From: Rikenella microfusus
Lineage (GTDB): Bacteria; Bacteroidota; Bacteroidia; Bacteroidales; Tenuifilaceae
Length of the DNA: 56,920 bases
Assembly (NCBI GenBank): GCA_020722565.1
Contig: DYKO01000017.1
Span: forward strand, 1 to 56,920
Direction: 5' to 3'
Position 1 is the stretch's first letter, and the number at the start of each line of letters is the position of its first letter. The position numbers were made by a program, and so were the translations under genes. A model generated the notes under the pieces. It ran no database searches, had not been told where the DNA came from, and saw only the letters and a list, made by a program, of their open reading frames with translations. Below are positions 42,615-50,942 of the stretch, in pieces.

Positions 42615-44249
42615 ATGAAAACATACTTTGCCTTCATATTATTAACCTTCACCCTTGCTGAATGCAAGAAGGAGGAAAACCCCAAACAGGATCTGTTCAT
42701 AAATGTTGACTCTCTTAAAATTGATGGGATAAAAGTATCCGATAATAGCCAAATATTTAATGTAAGTATTACTCCCCAAATTCATGTTTTTTTTGACAAA
42801 CCTGTTGATTCAACCCTTATTAATACAAACGATATATACTTTTCAGGCGAAATATACAACAATTATAATTATTGGTTTAGTGATAACTCTAAAACTCTCA
42901 TTGTTAAGCCTAAAACAGCACTAAATTCCTTATCACTTTATAGATTTACAATTATGCAAGGTAAAAATTTGGGTGGAAATATCGTTAACGGATATACAGC
43001 CAAATTTATTACTAAACTCGACTCGTCAGATAAATTTCCATTGCTAAGCGATGATGAGCTGTTAACCCTTATTCAGCGACAAACTTTTAAGTATTTCTGG
43101 GATTTTGGTCATCCTGAAAGTGGCATGGCTCGGGAACGAAACACTTCGGGAGACATTGTTACAACTGGGGGAAGCGGTTTTGGATTAATGGCTATAATAG
43201 TTGCCATAGAACGAGGCTTTATAAACCGTTCCGAAGGCATTGAACGTATTTCAAAAATTATTAACTTTTTAAAAAATGCTGATAGATTTCATGGTGCATG
43301 GGGACATTGGTACAATGGTGCTACAGGTAAATTAGTTCCCTTTACTACCAACGATAATGGTGGCGATTTAGTTGAAACTGCATTTATGGGTCAGGGTTTA
43401 TATACTGTTCGGCAGTATCTAAATCCAAATATTTCTGACGAATACCAACTTATCAACGAAATAAATTCGTTGATAAACGATATAGAGTGGAACTGGTACA
43501 CAAACAATGAACAAGATGTACTTTATTGGCACTGGTCCCCCACTTATGGCTGGACAATGAATATGACCATAAGTGGCTATAACGAAGCTTTAATTGTTTA
43601 TGTGCTTGCAGCCTCATCTAACAATCATGGTATAAACCCAAGTGTTTACCATAAGGGATGGGCTCGGGATGGATTAATTATCAATGGTAAACAATTTTAT
43701 GGATTCGTTTTACCCTTAGGATTTGACTATGGCGGTCCGCTATTCTTTGCCCATTACTCATTTCTTGGACTCGACCCACGAAACCTGAGTGATGCCTATG
43801 CAAACTATAGGCAGCAAAATGTAAATCACACACTCATTAATCGTCAACACTGCATAGCCAATCCTGGCAAATTTTCCCTTTACAGTGCCGATTGCTGGGG
43901 ATTAACAGCCTCAGACGATAATACCGGCTATGGCGTTCACGAGCCCACCCGCGATATTGGGGTTATTAGCCCAACAGCAGCACTCTCTTCAATGCCCTAT
44001 ACCCCAGAGGAGTCAAAAAAGGTAGCACGTTTCCTTTACTACAAACTTGGCGATAAACTTTGGGGGCAATATGGCTTTTACGATGCTTTTAATGCATCAG
44101 CTAATTGGTGGGGAAACTCCTATCTAGCAATTGATCAAGGTCCAATAATTGTTATGATTGAGAACTATAGGTCAGGACTGTGTTGGGACCTTTTTATGTC
44201 GGCTCCAGAAATACAAACTGGGCTTTCCAAACTAGGCTTTAGCTACTAA
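42615..44249 (+). CDS. GH144 endo-beta-1,2-glucanase, surface lipoprotein
   Basis: The 544-residue protein has a lipoprotein signal (C17 in LAECKKEENP; Lys-Glu-Glu fits surface export), an Ig-like Big_5-type domain (about 30-130), and a GH144 (alpha/alpha)6 domain (about 145-540). The catalytic part is recognised by LIQRQTFKYFWDFGHPESGMARER, SGFGLMAIIVAIERGF, YGWTMNMTISGYNEALIVYVLAASS, and the end YGFYDAFNASANWWGNSYLAIDQGPIIVMIENYRSGL (read in shorter pieces). Family members characterised in Chitinophaga and Parabacteroides act on linear beta-1,2-glucan or its oligosaccharides. Its surface location suggests it makes the first cuts. Confidence 0.87.
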   Translation: MKTYFAFILLTFTLAECKKEENPKQDLFINVDSLKIDGIKVSDNSQIFNVSITPQIHVFFDKPVDSTLINTNDIYFSGEIYNNYNYWFSDNSKTLIVKPKTALNSLSLYRFTIMQGKNLGGNIVNGYTAKFITKLDSSDKFPLLSDDELLTLIQRQTFKYFWDFGHPESGMARERNTSGDIVTTGGSGFGLMAIIVAIERGFINRSEGIERISKIINFLKNADRFHGAWGHWYNGATGKLVPFTTNDNGGDLVETAFMGQGLYTVRQYLNPNISDEYQLINEINSLINDIEWNWYTNNEQDVLYWHWSPTYGWTMNMTISGYNEALIVYVLAASSNNHGINPSVYHKGWARDGLIINGKQFYGFVLPLGFDYGGPLFFAHYSFLGLDPRNLSDAYANYRQQNVNHTLINRQHCIANPGKFSLYSADCWGLTASDDNTGYGVHEPTRDIGVISPTAALSSMPYTPEESKKVARFLYYKLGDKLWGQYGFYDAFNASANWWGNSYLAIDQGPIIVMIENYRSGLCWDLFMSAPEIQTGLSKLGFSY

Positions 44250-44263
44250 TTAAAAAATAATTT

Positions 44264-45661
44264 ATGTTACGGTTCAGCATACGATTTGGTATAATAGCAA
44301 TAGCTTTAAGTTTTGCTTACACTTCGTGTAGCAATAAGAACGTTTCTGAATTTAGCTCTAAGGGAAAAATTGATTACTCCCTGTCACACGACGACGAACT
44401 CCTTTTAGATAGCATTCAGTTTCGAACATTTCAATATTTCATTAACGAACGCCATGAACTATGGGGAGCTATAAAAGACCGTGCCGCAAGTGGAGCACCC
44501 ATCAGCATTGCAGCAACGGGTTTTGGAATCCCGTGCTTTGCAATTGGAGCGGAACACGGTTGGATTAGTCGCGATGAAGCAGCTCAAATCACCCTAAATA
44601 TTCTAATTTTTTTTAAGGAATCAGAGCAAAGCCCCAATTCAATCTCCACGGGATACAAGGGCTTTTACTACCATTTCCTTAATATGAAAACCGGTAAAAG
44701 GGAATGGAATTGTGAATTATCAACTGTTGACACTGGTTTACTCTTAATGGGGATAATATTTGCCCGTAATTACTATAATGGACACAATAAAACAGAAAAA
44801 CAAATCAGGAAAATTGCGGATTACCTCATAAAACGAGTTGACTGGAATTTCATGCAAATGCCTGCACAAGGTCAGTATGCATACACAATATCTATGGGCT
44901 GGTACCCGGAAACAGGCTATCATCGAATGGGTTGGAAAGGCTATAACGAGGCATTATTTCTTTATATTTTAGCCGCAGGATCAGGCATGAAGGATATTGA
45001 TAAAGCCTATGCCACATGGTTGGAATCCTACAAATGGTATACCCCATATAAGAATTATTCTCACGTTGCTTTTCCTCCTCTTTTTGGCCATCAATTCTCG
45101 CATACCTTTATTGATTTTAGAGGTCTTCAGGATTCCTACACGAGCAAAAAGGGAATCGACTACTTTGATAACTCTCGTATTGCAACCTATGCACAAAGAG
45201 AATACTGTATTGATAATCCTCAGGGTTGGATTGGGTATGATTCATTGTGCTGGGGAATCACAGCCTGCGACGGACCTACCGACAAGTATAACTTTGATAA
45301 CAAGATATTTTATGGATATGCAGGACGGGGTACAAGCGGAAGAGAGCTAAACTATTTTGACGATGGTACAATTGCTCCCTATGGACCTCTCTCCTCTTTG
45401 CCCTTTGCACCAGAAATAGTTCTACCCACAGCTAGGTCTATTATTCAGCGTTATGGCGATAAAATATGGGGCACCTATGGCTTTTATGACGCATTTAATC
45501 CCACTGCCAATTGGGTTGATAACGATTACATAGGCATTGATCAGGGACCTATGTTAATTATGATTGAAAACTTTAGAACCGGTTTGGTTTGGAACTATGT
45601 AATGTCCGACCCTGTTATTCAATCAGGTTTAAAGAAATTAGGGTTTCAATATAGGAATTAA
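44264..45661 (+). CDS. Second GH144 beta-1,2-glucanase, probably periplasmic
   Basis: The 465-residue protein has a lipoprotein-like signal (C22 in AYTSCSNKN) without an acidic export tag, so it probably stays periplasmic. The GH144 domain fills about 45-460, with LLDSIQFRTFQYFINERHELWGAIKDR, ATGFGIPCFAIGAEHGW, MGWKGYNEALFLYILAAGS and YGFYDAFNPTANWVDNDYIGIDQG. It lacks the Ig-like domain of its neighbour. Both endo-acting and exo-acting (sophorose-releasing) GH144 enzymes are known; the division of labour between the two copies cannot be read from sequence. It lies 14 bp after the first GH144 gene. Confidence 0.86.
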   Translation: MLRFSIRFGIIAIALSFAYTSCSNKNVSEFSSKGKIDYSLSHDDELLLDSIQFRTFQYFINERHELWGAIKDRAASGAPISIAATGFGIPCFAIGAEHGWISRDEAAQITLNILIFFKESEQSPNSISTGYKGFYYHFLNMKTGKREWNCELSTVDTGLLLMGIIFARNYYNGHNKTEKQIRKIADYLIKRVDWNFMQMPAQGQYAYTISMGWYPETGYHRMGWKGYNEALFLYILAAGSGMKDIDKAYATWLESYKWYTPYKNYSHVAFPPLFGHQFSHTFIDFRGLQDSYTSKKGIDYFDNSRIATYAQREYCIDNPQGWIGYDSLCWGITACDGPTDKYNFDNKIFYGYAGRGTSGRELNYFDDGTIAPYGPLSSLPFAPEIVLPTARSIIQRYGDKIWGTYGFYDAFNPTANWVDNDYIGIDQGPMLIMIENFRTGLVWNYVMSDPVIQSGLKKLGFQYRN

Positions 45662-45726
45662 CTGAGTTATTAGTCCAAGCATCACCAAATAGCAATTCTT
45701 ATTGTCTTTTCAAAATCTTCAAATAT

Positions 45727-48700
45727 ATGAAGCAACTCTTCAAGGCAGTTGTATCAGCTGCATACCTATCAGGTATAATCCAACCTCTTGAAACAGCTGC
45801 CCAAATAGTAACACTCGATAAATTTGAATCTACCAACCTTTGGACATATATAAAATCCGATGGGGTATCCATTAACACACAAATTGATAGTGGATTTTCT
45901 GGAAAATCGGTTCGAATTGAATATAATTTCTTAAAGGGAACCGGATACGGTGGAATTCAGAAACGTTTCCCAATTGCTCTGCCAGAAAATTTTGAAATCT
46001 CGTTTTACATTAAAGCTGAGTCGCCAGCTAATAATCTCGAAATTAAATTTATCGACAGTACCGGGAACAATGTATGGTGGGTAAATAATCGCAATTTCAA
46101 TTTTCCCACCAAATGGCAAAAAATCAGAATCAAACCCCGCCATATCAGTTTTGCTTGGGGACCTACAGATGATAAACAACTAAAAAGTATTGATCGCATT
46201 GAATTTACAATTGCATCATTTGTTGGCGGTAGCGGTAAAATCTGGATTGATAGTTTAACTTTTAAAACCTTACCGGTTACTCCTAAAGAATATCCTGATC
46301 CAGTTGCTTATGAAATTTCAAAAGGGATCTCAAAACCTATCCCCAAATTATTTAATCAGCAATCTCAGAATTTTTGGATATCAAAAAAACGAGAAAATCA
46401 GGATATACTTATCGATCTTAGAACCCTCCGCGAAATTGGAGGTTTAAAAATAATTTGGATTGAAGATAAACTACCCAATTCATTCGACATATACACATCT
46501 GAAGATTCCCTGAATTGGGAAAAAAGATTTTCCATCAATTCAAATAATAGTAACAACTCCTTTATACGATTGCAAGAACTCGAAACCCGTTATATAAAAC
46601 TAGTTCTAAACAAGAGTAACAATTCCAAGGGATTGGGGATTAAACATATCGAAATTATAAAGATAGAAGAATCAAATACTCTCAATAACTTCATCAGATA
46701 TATTGCTAAAAATTCTCCAAAGGGAGATTACCCACGTTACTTCATTGATCAAGCGTCATATTGGACAATCTCTGGAGTTAATGGCGATACAAAGGAAGCC
46801 TTAATTAACGAAGATGGAATGGTTGAAATTGAAAAAGCGAAGTTTTCTGTTGAACCAATGATAAAATTAGGAAATACCCTATTTAACTGGTCAAATGTAA
46901 AATCATCCCAATCGTTATCATATCAAATCAACGGAAAATCCTACGATTTCATTCCTACTGTTTCATGGAACATTAATAATATCGATTTTCAAATAGGCAT
47001 AGTGTCGTATGGAAAATCCAATTACTCATCAAAATTGGCAATTGTTTATAACTTAAAGAACAATTCAAATAAAAAACAAACCTTCGAGCTCTATTTAGTT
47101 ATTAGGCCATTTCAAGTAAATCCTTACTACCAGTTTTTAAACCTCGTTGGGGGAGTCGGAAGGATAAATAAAATTGAAACAAATGCAACATATGATAAAT
47201 TAACAATTGACTCGCATCCGATATACTTTTCTCAGCCCTACCAGAATTTTTACTTTAGTTCATCCATAAATACAAATATTCATGAGTCAATTGTAAAAGG
47301 TTTAAAATCAGATAACACCGTAACTGATGAGTTGGGATTAATTAACGGTTATGTAAAATACACCATAACCCTTAAACCAGACGAATCCAAATCTATTTTT
47401 GCCGTTTCACCCTACCATAATGATGAGATAGAGTTTTCAGAATTAAATCCTGCAGGTATTATCGATACCATTGCCAAAGTTTCGGAATACTGGCAAAAAC
47501 AAACCGGTTATGTAGAATTCAATTTACCAAGCACGGCAAATAATTTGCTAAATGCTTATCGTTCAAACCTAATGTACATATTAATTAACCGCGATAATTA
47601 TGGTTTTCAACCCGGGTCACGTTCGTATGAAAGGAGTTGGATACGTGACGGATCATTAACATCATCAGCGTTGCTAAAATCGGGTATTACTAATGAGGTA
47701 AAAGAATTCATTGAATGGTACGCCCAGCATTTATACGAAAACGGGAAGGTTCCATGTGTTGTTGATTTTAGAGGTCCTGATCCTGTGAACGAACATGATA
47801 GCCACGGTCAATTTATATATCTAATCCACGAATACTTCAGCTTTACACACGATACAGCATTTCTAAAAAAGATGAATCCCTATATTCTCAATACAATAAA
47901 GTTCATTGAAACTTTAATTGCTGAAAGATCAACTGATTATTTTAAGTACGGAAATGATAGTCTGAAAGCATTCTATGGTCTAGTTCCTGAATCAATAAGC
48001 CATGAGGGGTATTCCGCAAAACCCATGCATTCATACTGGGATAATTTTTTTATACTTAAAGGATTAAAAGACGCCTGCGACATACAACTTGCTATAGGAA
48101 ATGTTGAAGAATACAATCGAATAAATAGTTTAAAAAATACTTTTAGGGAAAACCTTTACAATTCAATCAAATTAAGTATTAAAAATCATAATATAACTTA
48201 TATTCCTGGCTGTGCTGAACTTGGCGATTTTGATGCCACCTCTACTACCATTGCCCTTACTCCGTGCAATGAAATGGAGAACCTTCCTAAAACAGAAATT
48301 TACAATACTTTTAATAATTATTACACCTATTTCAAACAAAGAAAAAATGGCGAAATTAACTGGATAAATTTCACTCCCTATGAGAATAGAATTATTGGTT
48401 CATATATAATGCTCAACCAACCAGAAAAGGCTCATGAGCTTATTGATTACTTTTTAAGCCAGCAACGACCTTTGGGTTGGCATCATTGGGCCGAAGTGGT
48501 ATGGAATAATTACCGAGAACCAAGTTATATTGGAGATATGCCGCATACATGGATAGGAAGCGATTTTATAAATGCTTTCAGAAATTTATTTGTATATGAG
48601 GATTCTGATAACAAGCGACTATGTGTAGGCGCTGGACTTAAGCAGGAATGGATCGATAATCCATCAGGAATTTCAATCTTGAACCTACCAACCTATTACG

Positions 48701-48915
48701 GTACTCTATCATATTCTATTAAGAAAAGCAATGAGTGTTATATCATTGACTTAGAAGGCGATCTTAACCTTCCGGAAAATGGCATTTGCATTAAGAATTT
48801 TCATCCTTCGCACACTCCCAAAAGGGTAATTGTTAATGACATCGAAATTAGCACTTTTGATACCAACCAAATATTAGTTAACGTTTTTCCCTCTGAAATA
48901 AAAGTATTTTACTAA
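45727..48915 (+). CDS. Large exported multidomain protein with (alpha/alpha)6 glycosidase-like core, unrecognised
   Basis: The 1062-residue protein has a signal peptide (to about residue 26). A beta-sandwich carbohydrate-binding-like domain follows (about 27-180; IVTLDKFESTNLWTYIK to KIWIDSLTFKTL). Next is a discoidin/F5-8-type domain (about 220-320). A second beta-rich region (about 330-590) precedes a helical toroid (about 595-960) like glucoamylase, trehalase or GH63-type enzymes. Candidate active-site patches are ERSWIRDGS (about 634-642), VVDFRGPDPVNEHDSHGQF (about 678-696) and KPMHSYWDNFF (about 764-774). I cannot place it in a named GH family. Its position suggests action on beta-1,2-gluco-oligosaccharides or side groups in the periplasm. 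Confidence 0.6.
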   Translation: MKQLFKAVVSAAYLSGIIQPLETAAQIVTLDKFESTNLWTYIKSDGVSINTQIDSGFSGKSVRIEYNFLKGTGYGGIQKRFPIALPENFEISFYIKAESPANNLEIKFIDSTGNNVWWVNNRNFNFPTKWQKIRIKPRHISFAWGPTDDKQLKSIDRIEFTIASFVGGSGKIWIDSLTFKTLPVTPKEYPDPVAYEISKGISKPIPKLFNQQSQNFWISKKRENQDILIDLRTLREIGGLKIIWIEDKLPNSFDIYTSEDSLNWEKRFSINSNNSNNSFIRLQELETRYIKLVLNKSNNSKGLGIKHIEIIKIEESNTLNNFIRYIAKNSPKGDYPRYFIDQASYWTISGVNGDTKEALINEDGMVEIEKAKFSVEPMIKLGNTLFNWSNVKSSQSLSYQINGKSYDFIPTVSWNINNIDFQIGIVSYGKSNYSSKLAIVYNLKNNSNKKQTFELYLVIRPFQVNPYYQFLNLVGGVGRINKIETNATYDKLTIDSHPIYFSQPYQNFYFSSSINTNIHESIVKGLKSDNTVTDELGLINGYVKYTITLKPDESKSIFAVSPYHNDEIEFSELNPAGIIDTIAKVSEYWQKQTGYVEFNLPSTANNLLNAYRSNLMYILINRDNYGFQPGSRSYERSWIRDGSLTSSALLKSGITNEVKEFIEWYAQHLYENGKVPCVVDFRGPDPVNEHDSHGQFIYLIHEYFSFTHDTAFLKKMNPYILNTIKFIETLIAERSTDYFKYGNDSLKAFYGLVPESISHEGYSAKPMHSYWDNFFILKGLKDACDIQLAIGNVEEYNRINSLKNTFRENLYNSIKLSIKNHNITYIPGCAELGDFDATSTTIALTPCNEMENLPKTEIYNTFNNYYTYFKQRKNGEINWINFTPYENRIIGSYIMLNQPEKAHELIDYFLSQQRPLGWHHWAEVVWNNYREPSYIGDMPHTWIGSDFINAFRNLFVYEDSDNKRLCVGAGLKQEWIDNPSGISILNLPTYYGTLSYSIKKSNECYIIDLEGDLNLPENGICIKNFHPSHTPKRVIVNDIEISTFDTNQILVNVFPSEIKVFY

Positions 48916-48928
48916 CACCTTTTACTTT

Positions 48929-50929
48929 ATGGATACAAATAAAGTTCAGCCAAAAAATAATAGCAGGATTAAGATTTCTCAATTAATTGCATATGGTGCG
49001 GGAGGTATTATACCAATTGCACTTTTTAACATAGCAGGGATACTTGTTGGATTAATGGGAAATATTAGTTTAGGCTTAAGCGCCTTTTGGCTCGGCACTA
49101 TTCTTATCATACCCCGCCTATGGGATGCGATAGCAGATCCAGTTATTGGTCACTTATCCGATAACACCCGTACACGTTGGGGTCGCAGACGACCATTTCT
49201 TCTGATTGGAGGCATTTTGGTTGCCATATTTTTTGTTGCCATGTGGTGGATTCCAAAAGGCGAAACCATCCGGATTTGGTTTCCCTCTGAAACCGCATAT
49301 CAATGGTTTCAACTTTCATATATTCTTATAACACTTTTACTCTTTTACACCTCTTGTGCCATATTTGAGATTCCGCATGGTGCCCTTGGAATGGAAATGA
49401 CTACCGACCCCCACGAGCGGACTCGGCTATTCAGTGCAAAAAGTTTTGTGGGCAACCTTTTTGCTATGAGCACACCATGGCTTTTTGTTCTGGCAAACCT
49501 AGAAGTATTTAAAGGTTCAGGGGGAAATGAAGCTGATGGAATGAGGTATGTTTCATTAATGATTGCTGGTTTGCTTATTCCGCTTTCATTTTGGTGGACT
49601 GCAAAACTGCGTGAACCTAGTTTCATTAGAGTCTCAAAACAGGAAAAGAAACCCTTCTGGAACGACATGATGCATACTGCAAAAAATAAAAACTTCATTA
49701 AGCTTACTCTTGCAGTATTTACACTTGCCACCGGGTTCAATTTTGTAACACTTCTGGGTTCTTATATCCCAATTTTTTACGTTTTTGCGGGTGATAAAGT
49801 GGCAGGTGCTTATTTATTAGGAATTAACGGTACCATTTGGGCAATTACGGGTTTATTGGCCGTATTCCCTTTGAACTGGATTAGTCCAAAATTTGGTAAA
49901 CGCAACACCTTAATCCTTTCGATTGTTCTCATGGCATCAGCCCAACTTTCAAAAATAGTTTGCTACAACCCCAATTACCCCTACCTTATAATTATTCCTA
50001 CTGTTCTTTTATCAGCAGGTATGCTATTCTTTTTCACCCTTGGATCATCAATGGTTGGTGATATTTGCGACGAGGATGATTTAAATACTGGTCACAGAAA
50101 AGAAGGAAGCTTTTACTCGGTTTTCTGGTGGTTTATTAAAATGGGCTTTGCCCTTGCAAGTTTTGTGGCAGGTATCCTTATTGAATTTACCCAGTTCGAT
50201 CAAAATCAGGTAACTAAAGTAGATTATATCGAAAGTAATCTTAAAGAAATTAAAAATAATCTTACCAAAACAAATAAAATTATAAGTTACGATGACTACC
50301 TAAACGAAACCAAAAAAGTAAATAATGATTTACTTAATAGTGGCCTTAAATATAACGTTTATCTTGATAAAGCCATTCAGTATGAATCAGTCAAAATAGA
50401 CAGTTTGAAAACCATTTTAAAACAAAACTTATTTACTACCATCGACAGCCTAAAACACTTTGATTCACTTCTTAATAGCTCAGTTTTAAATTCTGAAAAC
50501 CTATCAGTAATAGCAAATAAAATAAACAAACTAAAAATAAACTTTTATCTTATAAAAACCCAATATAATGTTTACGATTTGCTAAATCATTTGAAATCAA
50601 TTCAAAAAAACAAAAAAAATGAACAAAAACACTATAATGAGCTTACAAAAAATCTACTTTCAATAAACTTTTTGCTAAATACATTCAATATTTACGATAC
50701 CGATTCCACCAACTTTAAAAAATTAGAGGAAATCAGCTTGAAAATACCATCAATTAAGCGCCAAAGTCCTTATACTCTTTTAATGATGAGAATTGTTGAG
50801 ATCGGATTACCTGTAATCATGAGCATCTTATCGTTGCTTCTCCTATTAAGTTATAAACTTACCGAAAATCGGTTACAGGAAATAAAAGTAGAGCTAACAA
50901 ACCGAAACAAGCAGCTAGCCGATAACTAA
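48929..50929 (+). CDS. GPH/MFS-type oligosaccharide transporter with large TM11-TM12 loop insertion
   Basis: The 666-residue inner-membrane carrier belongs to the glycoside-pentoside-hexuronide/SLC45-like group of MFS proteins. Signature regions include WDAIADPVIGHLSDNTRTRWGRRRPFLL near the N-terminus, FEIPHGALGMEMTTDPHERTRL, and DICDEDDLNTGHRKEGSFYSVFWW. Such carriers normally have 450-500 residues. Here about 190 extra residues (about 421-611) lie between TM11 (FALASFVAGILIEF) and the last helix (GLPVIMSILSLLLLLSY). The insert is Asn/Lys/Leu-rich, probably helical, and very AT-rich. With the usual topology it would lie in the periplasm. The carrier probably moves sophoro-oligosaccharides to the cytoplasmic GH94 and GH35 enzymes. 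Confidence 0.87.
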   Translation: MDTNKVQPKNNSRIKISQLIAYGAGGIIPIALFNIAGILVGLMGNISLGLSAFWLGTILIIPRLWDAIADPVIGHLSDNTRTRWGRRRPFLLIGGILVAIFFVAMWWIPKGETIRIWFPSETAYQWFQLSYILITLLLFYTSCAIFEIPHGALGMEMTTDPHERTRLFSAKSFVGNLFAMSTPWLFVLANLEVFKGSGGNEADGMRYVSLMIAGLLIPLSFWWTAKLREPSFIRVSKQEKKPFWNDMMHTAKNKNFIKLTLAVFTLATGFNFVTLLGSYIPIFYVFAGDKVAGAYLLGINGTIWAITGLLAVFPLNWISPKFGKRNTLILSIVLMASAQLSKIVCYNPNYPYLIIIPTVLLSAGMLFFFTLGSSMVGDICDEDDLNTGHRKEGSFYSVFWWFIKMGFALASFVAGILIEFTQFDQNQVTKVDYIESNLKEIKNNLTKTNKIISYDDYLNETKKVNNDLLNSGLKYNVYLDKAIQYESVKIDSLKTILKQNLFTTIDSLKHFDSLLNSSVLNSENLSVIANKINKLKINFYLIKTQYNVYDLLNHLKSIQKNKKNEQKHYNELTKNLLSINFLLNTFNIYDTDSTNFKKLEEISLKIPSIKRQSPYTLLMMRIVEIGLPVIMSILSLLLLLSYKLTENRLQEIKVELTNRNKQLADN

Positions 50930-50942
50930 TAATGATATAAAC

